Part shown: positions 41,372 to 50,487 of the stretch, in pieces | How positions within the stretch are numbered: the first letter of the stretch is position 1 | Layout of the letters: every line of letters starts with the position of its first letter | Assembly: GCF_001678755.1 (NCBI RefSeq) | Contig: NZ_LZDS01000025.1 | Coordinates: 186,001-250,000, forward strand | DNA from: Acinetobacter gandensis | Lineage (GTDB): Bacteria > Pseudomonadota > Gammaproteobacteria > Pseudomonadales > Moraxellaceae | Length of the DNA: 64,000 bases | Direction of reading: 5' to 3' | The notes under the pieces: generated by a model | What the model saw: only the letters and a program-made list of their open reading frames with translations | The model's database searches: none | Told to the model about the DNA's origin: nothing | Position numbers and translations under genes: made by a program

Positions 41372-42040
41372 TTACATTGAATGCGGCAGTTGTATTGCCA
41401 CTATTTTCCAACTTACACCGCTACGCTGCATACTAAAAATCGTAAATTGGGCGTTTTTTGCAGCTGTGCGAACAGGGACCTCTATATCAAAGCGATTCCA
41501 TGCTCGATATTTTGTCGTTGGTCGTATTGCTTGTGGCTTCTGCCCAACTTGCAGATTTTCGACGGTCTTGTTGGGCTGAAAAGTGAATGAAGGTGATAGC
41601 TGATTTTTTTCTTGTGCAATTACCTCCTTGTTGAATGAATTAGACCAGTCCTGTAATTGCTCTAAATGTCGAAGTTCAGCGATGTTTACACTGTCTTTTA
41701 TTGCTTGTCCTTGCATTAAAAGCATTAAGCTCGTCGGGTTAACGATCACCTCCACAGCAGCATCACTCAAATTCGCACTAAATGGCATCCCCCACTTTTG
41801 CACAAACTTAGGCATCTGATTCAACGCGAACTGCTGAACTACCCATTGTTGAATTTGCGGTTTAAGACTACTTTTTACTGCAGCATAATCGATATACTTT
41901 GAGATTTTTTCAGGTTGATTTTGCTCATAAGCTTGGTGTATTTGAAACAAAACCCAATAAGGGGATGCAAGCCAAATAAGCAACGTGAGTGCAAAAGCAC
42001 TCACGAGACTATATACCCCTATTCGATGCTGTTTTATCAT
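41372..42040 (-). CDS. DUF2939 domain membrane-anchored protein
   Basis: 222 residues. An N-terminal helix at residues 10-32 (VYSLVSAFALTLLIWLA) anchors it, followed by the SPYWVLFQIHQAYEQNQPEKIS stretch typical of DUF2939 and a mostly polar periplasmic region. The last 30 residues (KNAQFTIFSMQRSGVSWKIVAIQLP) look like a beta-sheet end. Function unknown. Confidence 0.8.
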   Translation of the reverse strand: MIKQHRIGVYSLVSAFALTLLIWLASPYWVLFQIHQAYEQNQPEKISKYIDYAAVKSSLKPQIQQWVVQQFALNQMPKFVQKWGMPFSANLSDAAVEVIVNPTSLMLLMQGQAIKDSVNIAELRHLEQLQDWSNSFNKEVIAQEKNQLSPSFTFQPNKTVENLQVGQKPQAIRPTTKYRAWNRFDIEVPVRTAAKNAQFTIFSMQRSGVSWKIVAIQLPHSM

Positions 42041-42238
42041 GATTCACCACACTTCAAGATGTAGTTCAGGTACATCCATATACCTTTGAATGCTGTATAT
42101 TTTTCACTTTCATTCAGTCTAATTACAAAGCCTTCACAGACATCTCATATCCATCTATTACAGACAGAACTATTACACCAAGAACGACTCAGATATTCAG
42201 TGAAAACTCTCTAATCAAAATACCAAATCTAATGCTCT

Positions 42239-42577
42239 CTATGCGACCGTTTGATCCTTAATGGTCGTGGTAGAACCATTGGTTTTTACCGACTCAATGC
42301 CTTTATCACGAGATTGCTCACTCGCATAAAACTGACTGCTACCAATAATCTGATGGTTCGCGGCTTTCAAATTAAAATATGGCTTACCATTTTTTGCGGT
42401 CAAACGCTCAAAACGGCTATCATCCGCGCTATTTTTTTGAACTGATTCAATGCCATTTACAGCAGAAGCTTTTGCCTTATACAACTCACTGTTTAAAATC
42501 ACTTCGCCATTACCTGCTTTCAGTACAAAACGATATTGCTGATCACTTGATTGACTAATTTCATACCAACCTGACAT
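42239..42577 (-). CDS. YegP/DUF1508 two-repeat protein
   Basis: 112 residues in two similar halves of about 48 residues. Each half has a YRFVLKAGNGEVILNSELY or YFNLKAANHQIIGSSQFY core and a GIESV-K-N end, the DUF1508 (YegP) pattern. The protein is small, soluble and probably cytoplasmic. Function unknown. It stands alone between longer non-coding stretches. Confidence 0.88.
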   Translation of the reverse strand: MSGWYEISQSSDQQYRFVLKAGNGEVILNSELYKAKASAVNGIESVQKNSADDSRFERLTAKNGKPYFNLKAANHQIIGSSQFYASEQSRDKGIESVKTNGSTTTIKDQTVA

Positions 42578-42769
42578 GATTTTCCCCTATTCTTAAATCA
42601 ATTTTAGTTTTATTCCATCAGGATTTATTGTTTAAAAGTTAGCCTGATTCTTCGAATATAAATGAACTTGATCACACTTTTCAATGGCTTTTTTTATCAG
42701 TGGATTAACATAAAGTTGAAACAATAAAGAAGTGATTTTTAATGCAAAAAACTCCTTCATTTGACCTGT

Positions 42770-42797
42770 AAAAAACCGGCCAATGCCGGTTTTTTTC
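42770..42797 (-). terminator. Terminator after the CHMI-like gene
   Basis: AACCGGC-caat-GCCGGTT stem flanked by A and T runs. Confidence 0.8.
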
Positions 42798-42856
42798 ATG
42801 ATTCAGTCATCAACATTTGCTAGGACAAAACATTCAACTGAGCTTAATTAACTCAA

Positions 42857-43219
42857 TTAAGCCTGAATAATGGTTTTACTATAAGTCTCTTTATTCATCT
42901 CTAAAATCTCGACACATAATTGGACATCACACTGCGTTACAGGCACATGTTGCTGTAAAACGTGCAGCAATTGATTCGAAATCTGTTGTTGTACTTCAAT
43001 TGAGCGCCCTGTCAACAATGATACTTTGGCATGAATATAAGCTTGGTTGGCATTTTCATCTAAACCCACAATGAATTCTGGCTGAACCATTGCACGACTT
43101 TTAATATCCTTAGCATCGCTTACATGACCCGATTCAAATAAAGACAAATTTAAAGCTTTAAGTAATGGACGTGCTTCGACTGCAAGATTGTCTGAATATT
43201 CCACATGAATGTGCGGCAT
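42857..43219 (-). CDS. 5-carboxymethyl-2-hydroxymuconate isomerase-like protein
   Basis: 120 residues starting MPHIHVEYSDNL; a retained N-terminal Pro after Met is the catalytic feature of the tautomerase/CHMI superfamily. The central KSRAMVQPEFIVGLDENANQAYIHAKVSLLTGRS resembles HpaF-type isomerases of homoprotocatechuate breakdown. No other catabolic genes are nearby, so a role in that pathway here is doubtful. The family call is good. Confidence 0.75.
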   Translation of the reverse strand: MPHIHVEYSDNLAVEARPLLKALNLSLFESGHVSDAKDIKSRAMVQPEFIVGLDENANQAYIHAKVSLLTGRSIEVQQQISNQLLHVLQQHVPVTQCDVQLCVEILEMNKETYSKTIIQA

Positions 43220-43319
43220 AAGAAAAGTTCTTTGTAACAGAGATTAGCTCTATTATGAGGGCAGAACAATGCAAGAAATATGCTTCATACGAAAAAGATA
43301 TATCTATTGTTTTAGTTTT

Positions 43320-43350
43320 ATCCAAGCCTTGTTTAAAACAAGGCTTGGAT
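43320..43350. repeat. Near-perfect 31-bp palindrome
   Basis: ATCCAAGCCTTGTTT, one central A, then its exact reverse complement. There is no T-run after either arm, so it is not a typical terminator. It lies between the CHMI-like gene and the stop of the yjdM-like gene. Confidence 0.7.
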
Positions 43351-43396
43351 CTATCGGTTTACACAGATCACTTGATGATCGATTACAAATTTCGTT

Positions 43397-43738
43397 TTAG
43401 ACTTTTTTCACATACTCTGACTTAAGCTTCATCGCACCAATCCCATCAATTTTACAATCGATATCATGTCCATCACTCGCATCAGTCAGCAAACGAATAT
43501 TTTTGACTTTGGTGCCCACTTTAACAACAGAAGATGAACCTTTAATCTTCAAATCTTTTACAACAGTCACAGTGTCACCATCAGCCAAAAGATTACCATT
43601 AGCATCTTTAATAAGCACTTGCTCTTCTACAGTAGATTCACCCTCTTTCCACTCGTGTGCGCACTCTGGGCAAATCAATAAATCGCCATCGTTATATGTG
43701 TATTCTGAATTACATTGGGGACAATTAGGTAAAGACAT
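43397..43738 (-). CDS. yjdM: YjdM/PhnA-type zinc-ribbon protein
   Basis: 113 residues from ATG 43738 (MSLPNCPQC). A zinc ribbon at residues 4-30 has CPQC and CPEC pairs, followed by the PhnA/YjdM domain with [36 protein letters not shown] and [21 protein letters not shown]. In E. coli this family was once linked to phosphonates, but its function is uncertain. The longer frame upstream adds only four residues. Confidence 0.88.
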   Translation of the reverse strand: MSLPNCPQCNSEYTYNDGDLLICPECAHEWKEGESTVEEQVLIKDANGNLLADGDTVTVVKDLKIKGSSSVVKVGTKVKNIRLLTDASDGHDIDCKIDGIGAMKLKSEYVKKV

Positions 43739-43916
43739 AAAAAACCTCAAAAAACATGAGCAACAATTGTGCTCAAAATATCAATATAACATTTTTATAT
43801 TTGTCAGAATATTAAAAACCTTATTTAAGATAGGGTTTTATTATCGTGGCGATGCAGCTAGATCATTTGTATAAGTATTTCGGAACTATCTTCAGTGAAT
43901 AGAACTCTATCGGAAG

Positions 43917-44285
43917 TCATTCATCTAGTTCATCAAGTATTAGCTCACGCAAGAATGTCGCATGATTGTGCTGCATATTTTTTGCAGCTGTTAATAAGGT
44001 CAGCGATTGCTTCTTGAGTAATTCCCGTAGTGTAATAATCGCTTGAGATTGCGTCTCGAGCTCAACTCGATAACGCGTTCTAAATTCATCCCAACGACTT
44101 TCCATGGCATCATCTTGATGAAACCAACGGCGTAACGCTGTCGATGGGGTCAGCTCTTTAGGCCATAAATCAATTTGAGCACTTTCTTTACTCATACCAC
44201 GCGGCCATAAACGATCGACCAATATGCGCTTACCATCGGCAGGACTTGCAGGCTCATAAATCCGTTTAATTTGTATCGGCACCAT
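43917..44285 (-). CDS. DUF488 family protein (YeaO-like)
   Basis: 122 residues. The family block RILVDRLWPRGMSKESA is at residues 20-36, then DLWPKELTPSTALRRWFHQD and the C-terminal LTLLTAAKNMQHNHATFLRELI. The role is unknown; relatives are small soluble proteins. It lies next to a SRPBCC gene on the same strand. Confidence 0.85.
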   Translation of the reverse strand: MVPIQIKRIYEPASPADGKRILVDRLWPRGMSKESAQIDLWPKELTPSTALRRWFHQDDAMESRWDEFRTRYRVELETQSQAIITLRELLKKQSLTLLTAAKNMQHNHATFLRELILDELDE

Positions 44286-44321
44286 GAACTCCTCTATCCA
44301 CTTTACCTTTCCAACTTCAAA

Positions 44322-44768
44322 TTATTCATCTGGAATTGCAGGATTAACTAAAAAAGACAACAGTTGCAAAGACTCCTGCCATCCTAAATAGCATGCATCT
44401 GGTGGAATGACATTCGGTACACCTACTTGAGTGATCAGTAACTCTGTACCAACTGAAACTTCCTCTAAACGTACTGTTACTTCAATTTCACCAGCCAATT
44501 CAGGTGTGTCAAAACGGTCGGTATAACGTAGCAGTTTATTAGGAATCACTTCATGATAAACACCATGGAATGAGTGACGCGTACCTGTGGTAAAGTTTTG
44601 AAATGACATGCGATAGGAACCACCCGTACGTACATCAGAATGCTCTATATGTGCCGTAAAACCATGTGGTGCCATCCATTTTACCAGCGCATCTGGCTCA
44701 ACTAATGCACGATATACGCGTTCTGGCGGTGCGCTAAACACACGATGTAAGCGTATAGTGTTGCTCAT
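44322..44768 (-). CDS. SRPBCC/AHSA1-like protein
   Basis: 148 residues from ATG 44768 (MSNTIRLHRVF), with GGAG seven bases upstream; a second ATG four codons earlier is less likely. The N-terminal RVFSAPPERVYRALVEPDALVKWMAPHGF and the C-terminal LITQVGVPNVIP...GWQESLQLL are typical of activator of Hsp90 ATPase homologue 1-like START folds that bind hydrophobic ligands. No specific ligand is indicated. Confidence 0.85.
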   Translation of the reverse strand: MSNTIRLHRVFSAPPERVYRALVEPDALVKWMAPHGFTAHIEHSDVRTGGSYRMSFQNFTTGTRHSFHGVYHEVIPNKLLRYTDRFDTPELAGEIEVTVRLEEVSVGTELLITQVGVPNVIPPDACYLGWQESLQLLSFLVNPAIPDE

Positions 44769-44984
44769 ATTGTTCTCCATTCTTATTCTTCTATGTTCTA
44801 CGATATCTCATTATATATTTTGCGACATACTGTCACTACACGGTTTTAAAAGGCTTCACCCAGAAGTTCATCGATTAACTGAATAAAAGTGCAAATGCTG
44901 TTACAGCTCATTCATATTACAAAGCATCCAGTGCTTAATATGTTCTAAGAAATTTACTCTATTGAATTGAGATACTTATTAATC

Positions 44985-45009
44985 AAAACCCAGTGGCGAA
45001 CACTGGGCT
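44985..45009 (-). terminator. Terminator after rraB
   Basis: On the minus strand GCCCAGTG-ttcgc-CACTGGGT followed by TTTGATT. The UUCG-type loop is a stable one. The 300 bases between 44769 and 45080 hold nothing else I can support. Confidence 0.7.
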
Positions 45010-45080
45010 TGATGCTTTTATCTATATTCTATTCAATAATTTTTTTGCGAAAACGCTTTGATCACTTCGCCCGTTATGGC

Positions 45081-45461
45081 TTAGTTAATGGATTCTTCTT
45101 CAAAGTCATCATCTTCATAAATATACGCCATACAGCCCCAACCGTCATATTCACCAGAGTTTTGTTCAGCAATCTTCATAAACCACTGTTCAAGATCGAC
45201 GATATCTTCATAGTCAGGCTCCATGTACACATAAATGGTAATAATCCATTCTACCCGATCAGATTCTTCATCTTGGAACAAAGAAATTTTTTGCTCTTCT
45301 TTGAGCAAGAACAGCGCACACTGTTCTGCTAAGGCTTGGCTTGAAAATGCAATCGAATATTCAATCTCATGCGGTACGCTTAAGTCATCCCCATCTTGCT
45401 GCATTTGCCACAGCACATTACCGTTATCATCATCAGGAAATTGTTTAAAATCACGCGACAT
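45081..45461 (-). CDS. rraB: Regulator of RNase E activity, RraB family
   Basis: 126 residues. The N-terminal FPDDDNGNVLWQMQQDGDDLSVPHEIEYSI matches the RraB family closely, and the C-terminus ends in an acidic tail after YDGWGCMAYIYEDDD. E. coli RraB binds the C-terminal half of RNase E and inhibits its activity on a subset of transcripts. It is highly acidic, as expected. It is transcribed on its own with a terminator downstream. Confidence 0.85.
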   Translation of the reverse strand: MSRDFKQFPDDDNGNVLWQMQQDGDDLSVPHEIEYSIAFSSQALAEQCALFLLKEEQKISLFQDEESDRVEWIITIYVYMEPDYEDIVDLEQWFMKIAEQNSGEYDGWGCMAYIYEDDDFEEESIN

Positions 45462-45554
45462 GATGCTGTTCCTTATTTTGGATAAATTTTATTCTGCGGC
45501 TATAGATTAACGGATAATTGTTGCAATTTGCAGCACTAAAACATATTTTCAGCA

Positions 45555-45583
45555 TAAAAAAGGCTTTCATAGAAAAAGCCTTA
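45555..45583 (-). terminator. Terminator after the coiled-coil gene
   Basis: AAGGCTTT-catag-AAAGCCTT-type stem with a T-run on the minus strand, 17 bases past the stop. Confidence 0.7.
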
Positions 45584-45599
45584 TTCATAGATTATTAAA

Positions 45600-46535
45600 T
45601 TATACAGCCAGGTCAACAGCAGAATTAGCTTGTTTAAGCTGCATCACAATTGCAGCAAGTTTTAACTCTTCCAAACGTAAATTTAAATATGACTCCAACA
45701 CCTGCGCCTGACTAAAGTTTGCACCGTGTGCATTCAGTAAGGTGTAATCGTCTTTTAAGGCTTGTAGTGATTCACCCAAGTTATCTACGGTTAACTGAGC
45801 CAAATATAAATCTGCACGACTATTTAACACCAAAGTGAACAAGTGGATGGCTGCAAGGCGACGGTCTTCATCGACATAATTGCATGTTGCCGTTTGCTGT
45901 TGTTCAGCTGCATCCAACATTTTACAGCGTACCGCCAATAAACTTTGTACCGCATCAGACTCATCAAAACCGGCAATGAGTTCATCAAGGACCTGTTGAA
46001 CAGGTAAAAAGAACTTGCCTTTATAGCCTTGTACTTTATGTTCAAGCGCATTAATGACATTTTGTAGTTGCTGTTGCTCAACAACTTGGTGATACAAACT
46101 TTTTAATTCTTCACGGGCTTTTTCCTGCGTCCGTGTTTTTGCCTTTTCTTGATATTGCGCTAAGAAATGTCGAACTTCATCGATATGTGATTTGATGTCT
46201 TGCAGCATTATGTCTGCATTAATTTTAGTGACTTCCACCAAGCCATCTGCCTGTAAAGCACGATGTTCAACATACTGTTCAACCTCAGCAATATGCTGAT
46301 ATTTACTGACTTTATCGACTTGAACCTTAAGTCCACTGTTTTGAATACGCAGTTGGCTAATTTCAAATTTCAAATCATCTTGCTGTGCTTCTGTTTCAGC
46401 AAGTTTTAAACGCGCACGGTCTAGGTTCTCTTGCAAAGACGCAAGATTTTTATCATTGCTCGCCTTACGGCTAAATACTAACAATAATAGTATAAGCAAT
46501 ATAATAACAAGGATGATCAAAGCAATGTTTAACAT
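45600..46535 (-). CDS. Membrane-anchored coiled-coil protein
   Basis: 311 residues. Residues 2-22 form one very hydrophobic helix (LNIALIILVIILLILLLLVF), followed by long heptad-like coiled-coil stretches at about 30-80 and 90-170. The C-terminal 140 residues are helical. The KYQHIAEVEQYVEHRALQADG block slightly resembles the DUF4041 family of phage-associated proteins, but this is weak. I do not recognise a function. Confidence 0.65.
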   Translation of the reverse strand: MLNIALIILVIILLILLLLVFSRKASNDKNLASLQENLDRARLKLAETEAQQDDLKFEISQLRIQNSGLKVQVDKVSKYQHIAEVEQYVEHRALQADGLVEVTKINADIMLQDIKSHIDEVRHFLAQYQEKAKTRTQEKAREELKSLYHQVVEQQQLQNVINALEHKVQGYKGKFFLPVQQVLDELIAGFDESDAVQSLLAVRCKMLDAAEQQQTATCNYVDEDRRLAAIHLFTLVLNSRADLYLAQLTVDNLGESLQALKDDYTLLNAHGANFSQAQVLESYLNLRLEELKLAAIVMQLKQANSAVDLAV

Positions 46536-47025
46536 TCTCTAATCCTCAAAATCAGCAAAAAAAGTAATATTGAATTTTTTAAACTAAAAATTACAATAAA
46601 ATAAAAATAAATCACAATTCATACTAACAGAAATAATATGCATTCGTATATTTTTACGATTAAAAACATTCCAACTCTTCAATTATTAAGCTATTGTATT
46701 TGTTTGTATTTATAACCTTGTTAAGTTGAAAGAATTCAATTGAAATGTTTCATAACACTCTAATTAAGTGATGATTAATATTTTTTATTATTTACTAATA
46801 GTTACATAGAATGTTTTCAAATTACCGCAATAATTCACATTTTATATAAATGCTTTTTGCATATTTATATATCCCTAGAATTGGGGATATTTAAAAAATT
46901 AACCCAAACTTAAAACTCAAATTTTGACAGTTAAGTCATATAAGATATGACAAAGAAAAAGACAAAATAATGCTCTCAGTCGGTACCTTGAATTGCCTAC
47001 TGATGCATTTTCGAGTGATTTTTCA
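46536..47025. other. AT-rich intergenic region
   Basis: About 490 bases, strongly AT-rich, with no ORF, repeat or terminator I can support. It must contain the promoter of the minus-strand coiled-coil gene near its left edge. Confidence 0.5.
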
Positions 47026-47691
47026 TCAAAAATCAGGTGCGCAATGAATATGAATTGGTAGCTTTGATAGTGGCTGAGTAAAACTCAAATCGCTGGCATG
47101 CAAAGCCATTCGCCCTAGCTGACTCAATTTAGCATTTGGATGATAAAGCTGATCGCCTGTAATTGGATGTCCAATATGCATCATATGCACACGAAGTTGA
47201 TGAGAACGCCCTGTCACTGGTGTCAATAACACGCGACTAATATCATTCACTTCATCATAATCTACAGCTTGATAGAGTGTTTTCGATGGCTTACCCAATT
47301 CAAAATGCACCATTTGGCGCGGACGATTTTCCCAATCAGTGATGAGAGGAACTTCTACACTACCCGTCCCCTCTAATTGCCCTTGTACCAAAGCTACATA
47401 TTGCTTTTGTACGGTACGCGCTTGAAACATTTTACTGACCGCAACTTCCGCATCACGATGTTTTGCAAACATTAAAATACCCGATGTTGCCATATCTAGA
47501 CGATGGGTAATTTTCGCTGCTGGATAGCGTTCAAGCACACGTAAATATGCACTGTCATGATGTTCAGGTAAACGCCCAGGCACAGAAAGCAATTCCGCAG
47601 GTTTTTCAATAATCACCAAATCCTCATCTTCATATAAAATTCGAAGTGGGCCTTGAGGTGGTGCATAAACAAAGTGCGGATCTAATGGCAT
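47026..47691 (-). CDS. rluA: RluA-family pseudouridine synthase
   Basis: 221 residues from ATG 47691 (MPLDPHFVY); the open frame continues 20 codons upstream but those residues are not family-like. The catalytic Asp lies in the motif KITHRLDMATSGILMFA, with VNDISRVLLTPVTGRSHQLRVH and GHPITGDQLY further on. The absence of an S4 domain and the length fit RluA, which modifies U746 of 23S rRNA and U32 of tRNAs. Other RluA-like enzymes are possible. Confidence 0.88.
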   Translation of the reverse strand: MPLDPHFVYAPPQGPLRILYEDEDLVIIEKPAELLSVPGRLPEHHDSAYLRVLERYPAAKITHRLDMATSGILMFAKHRDAEVAVSKMFQARTVQKQYVALVQGQLEGTGSVEVPLITDWENRPRQMVHFELGKPSKTLYQAVDYDEVNDISRVLLTPVTGRSHQLRVHMMHIGHPITGDQLYHPNAKLSQLGRMALHASDLSFTQPLSKLPIHIHCAPDF

Positions 47692-47787
47692 GAACAATAC
47701 AGCAAAATGGGAGAATGGCGGCAAAATAACAATTGAGCCAAACCCTGTCAATCTTTGCTTTTAGCTGTTTCTACACTTAAAGATAGG

Positions 47788-48246
47788 CTATTTATTGTTG
47801 GCTCCTGATTTACCAAATGCCGGCTGTAATTGATCAGCAAGATCGTCTTCAATCAATTGCAGCACTTCAGCGGGAAGTGTATCGGCATATTGATGAATCG
47901 TTATTTCATATTGGCCTTGAAACCATTGATTTAAATGTAATGCGTAAGTACTTTTATGCCCGAAGCCCAAATGCTGTGCCAATCTATTCCGAATACTGTG
48001 GCGTGAAGAGCCTACATATAGAACCTGACTTGGGCGATTTAATTTTGCGCAGGCATGCGTTTTAAGTAATCGAAAATTTTGAAATTGCTGAAAAGTTGTA
48101 TTGATGTCTCCTTCAATCTGTTGGATGACATAAATAAAGCGTCCATGACTGGGCAATTGTTCCAACGTTGTAAATTCAAATATATGCTCAGGTAGAACGT
48201 TTTTTGCTTGTATACAATGTTCAATCAGTCGATCAAGATAACGCAT
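47788..48246 (-). CDS. GIY-YIG-like nuclease domain protein
   Basis: 152 residues. A GIY-YIG-type pattern is visible: the first strand GRFIYVIQQIEG near residue 35, the LYVGSSRHSIRNRLAQHLGFG stretch near 77 (the YxG motif and Arg), and a Glu in LQLIEDDLADQLQPAFGKSG near the end. These elements form the catalytic core in nucleases such as UvrC and SLX1. The biological role is unknown. Confidence 0.72.
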   Translation of the reverse strand: MRYLDRLIEHCIQAKNVLPEHIFEFTTLEQLPSHGRFIYVIQQIEGDINTTFQQFQNFRLLKTHACAKLNRPSQVLYVGSSRHSIRNRLAQHLGFGHKSTYALHLNQWFQGQYEITIHQYADTLPAEVLQLIEDDLADQLQPAFGKSGANNK

Positions 48247-48342
48247 AATGAAGGATTTAAAGTGAATAGAAGAGCATCATCATAGTGTGTTTATAATCGA
48301 ATAAATTAATGTTTTTATTATTTTTTATTTTCTAAAAAGAAT

Positions 48343-48537
48343 TTTTTAGGGTGTAAGAGAAAACAGTGTTGTTTACTTCAACTATCATCACTTTGTAAGT
48401 TATGATCTTATAGCCTATAAACTTTTGATTTATAGCGTCCTAAGCTGAATCGAGACCTTTTGGGTGAGTACTGTACGCGTGTTTTGCACCGCTGACAGCA
48501 TGCTACTCTTTTCAATCTCTGTAACACCCTTGAGATA
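48343..48537 (+). repeat. Duplicated 195-bp sequence, copy 1 (possible small RNA)
   Basis: From TTTTTAGGG to TGAGATA, nearly identical to copy 2 at 49055-49253, about 710 bp away in the same orientation. The core from GTTTACTTCAACTATC to TTGCACC differs at hardly any base. On the plus strand TTCAAC-18-TATGAT resembles a promoter inside the repeat, ahead of a TATAAA/TTTATA hairpin. Acinetobacter is known to carry a multi-copy small-RNA family related to phage C4 antisense RNA; this could be a member, but I cannot check that. Confidence 0.65.
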
Positions 48538-49054
48538 TATAGTAGTGACTTGATAGAGGGATTGTTTCCCCAAAATCTGGCTAATTTCACTATTTTTGAA
48601 AATATTTTTCATAATTTTTATAAATTTATAAAATTTGTATCACAACTATCATTTTCATGCCATTTTTGATGCAAAAATTCAGTTTTATCGCGACTTTTTA
48701 TTATTCGCTATTGAATTTTAAATCATGATTTTTGGAAATGAAAAAGTCCGTAATGGGCCACTTTAGATAGCCGTAGACGTTTTAAAAGTTCTTATCATTT
48801 TTTAAATTTGATGAAATCAAATGCTGAGTACGTCTAAGCATCGTTACTCATACATATCCAAGCCTTACTTTGCATCAATAAATTGAGGCCATTTTCAGCT
48901 TAAATAGTTGATAGCGAAAAAATATAAAAAGATTGATATATCTATGATGAGGCATTTTAGATAGGAGAAAAATTAAAGAAGAAAATAAACAATAAAGCAA
49001 AAATCACAGAAAGATTTTTTGTAAAAGATGAAATGCAGAATAATTATTGTTGTA

Positions 49055-49253
49055 TTTTTAGGGTGGTGTAAGAGAAAACAGTATGTTTACTTCAACTATC
49101 ATCACTTTGTAAGTTATGATCTTATAGCCTATAAACTTTTGATTTATAGCGTCCTAAGCTGAATCGAGACCTTTTGGGTGAGTACTGTACGCGTGTTTTG
49201 CACCACTGACAGCATGCTACTCTTTTCAATCTCTTTCACACCCTTGAGAGATA
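49055..49253 (+). repeat. Duplicated 195-bp sequence, copy 2 (possible small RNA)
   Basis: Second copy with a few differences: GGTGGTGTAAGAG for GGTGTAAGAG, CAGTATG for CAGTGTTG, CACCACTG for CACCGCTG, and CTCTTTCACACC for CTCTGTAACACC. The sequence between the copies is unrelated. The differences change the amino acids of the minus-strand frame, favouring RNA or DNA function over protein. Confidence 0.65.
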
Positions 49254-49466
49254 CTTTAACTAAGATGCATCGGGATTAATTTCCTAAGATTTTAGAATTT
49301 TTTTAAAATTCAGAAATATTTTTCGCAGCATTCCGCTCTTGTAGTATTTTTTACCTTTAGCCTGATTTTTTAATCTTTTTATTGCACTAAAAACACATTT
49401 ATAAGGAATATTTTCTTCAATACGCCTTATATTCATCTCGATTTTCCATCTTTAAAAATTGAACTA

Positions 49467-50168
49467 TTATTTCTTTTTACTCATTTCTGACAGCAGGTCT
49501 AATTGTATTTCTTGAATTTTAGCCAAGCGATCCCATTGGTGCATTAATAGATGATCAATTTTTTCATGTAGATGACGAATTTCAAGTTCAGCTTTCAAAT
49601 TCACCTGATAGTCATTTTCAGAACGCATCCGGTCTTTCGCTTCCTGACGGTTTTGACTCATCATAATAATGGGTGCTTGTATCGCAGCTAAACATGACAA
49701 CATCAAATTTAGCAGAATAAAAGGATATGGATCGGCTGGATGTTTCACCATCACCACAGTATTGACCAATATCCACACTGCTAAAAATGCACTAAAACAA
49801 ATGAGAAATGCCCAGCTGCCGCCAAAAGTAGCAATCTTATCGGCGAGGCGCTCACCGAAAGTCCACTTCTGTTCCAACTGCCCTTCAACGTTTTTACTGA
49901 TCAGTTCGTGCTGTTTCATACTATTCAGCACTTCGTATTCTAAGTTTGAAACCTCACCCTGTTCCATATGTAAAATCGACTGCACATATTGCATGCGATA
50001 TTGCGTTAGTTCACGCTGACAAATAAAGTCGTCACTATTAAACTCTAGATAATCATGTGTAATTTGTTCTGTAATGACTTTACGTACCGTCGCCATTGGA
50101 ATTAAATGTTTAACAGGAAAACTCTTTTTACACACCAAGCATGTACGGCATTCTACTTTTCCATTCAT
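49467..50168 (-). CDS. DUF1003 membrane protein
   Basis: 233 residues. A Cys-rich N-terminus (CRTCLVCKKSF) may bind zinc. Two membrane helices follow: near residue 117, in SWAFLICFSAFLAVWILVNT, and near 150, in YPFILLNLMLSCLAAIQAPIIMM. The FGERLADKIATFGGSWAF and IMMSQNRQEAKDRMRSENDY stretches are characteristic of DUF1003. The C-terminus is a coiled coil. Function unknown. Confidence 0.88.
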   Translation of the reverse strand: MNGKVECRTCLVCKKSFPVKHLIPMATVRKVITEQITHDYLEFNSDDFICQRELTQYRMQYVQSILHMEQGEVSNLEYEVLNSMKQHELISKNVEGQLEQKWTFGERLADKIATFGGSWAFLICFSAFLAVWILVNTVVMVKHPADPYPFILLNLMLSCLAAIQAPIIMMSQNRQEAKDRMRSENDYQVNLKAELEIRHLHEKIDHLLMHQWDRLAKIQEIQLDLLSEMSKKK

Positions 50169-50487
50169 TTGAATTGAGCCTCGCTGCGCGATCCATGGAG
50201 TTTATTCATTTAAATTTTGATTGTTCAAATATTGAATCTATCTCAATGTAGCATTCGAAACTTAAAAACTACGCTTTCATGGCATGAATATTTATCTTTA
50301 CAGTGGCAACTACTAAAATGATGTATTGAATAGATGACTTAAAAATGCAAAAAATTACGGTAATAGTAGAAGCAGCAAAATGCACCACAATCTAGCAGCG
50401 CATTCATATTATGTTTTATAAGCGTGCTTGAATTACAGTTCTATTTGATTAAACCCAAAAGTAGGAACGTTTTTGAGTCAATTGAAC
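50169..50487. other. Intergenic region upstream of the DUF1003 gene
   Basis: About 320 AT-rich bases. It must hold the minus-strand promoter of the DUF1003 gene. No terminator, repeat or longer frame is apparent. Confidence 0.5.

Larger units (their letters stand above)
48247..49466. other. 1.2-kb region without a supported protein gene, holding a duplicated sequence
   Basis: It contains the two copies of a roughly 195-bp repeat listed separately. The rest is AT-rich, with only short frames. A 60-codon minus-strand frame across copy 1 (48430-48612) is not convincing as a gene. Confidence 0.6.

Noticed and set aside
44967..45332. 121-codon plus-strand frame opposite rraB
   Set aside because: It lies antisense to a well-supported RraB gene and across its terminator, and has no motif or ribosome site.
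48430..48612. 60-codon minus-strand frame through repeat copy 1
   Set aside because: The corresponding frame in copy 2 differs at amino-acid-changing positions and its upstream part is interrupted; it looks like a by-product of the repeat.
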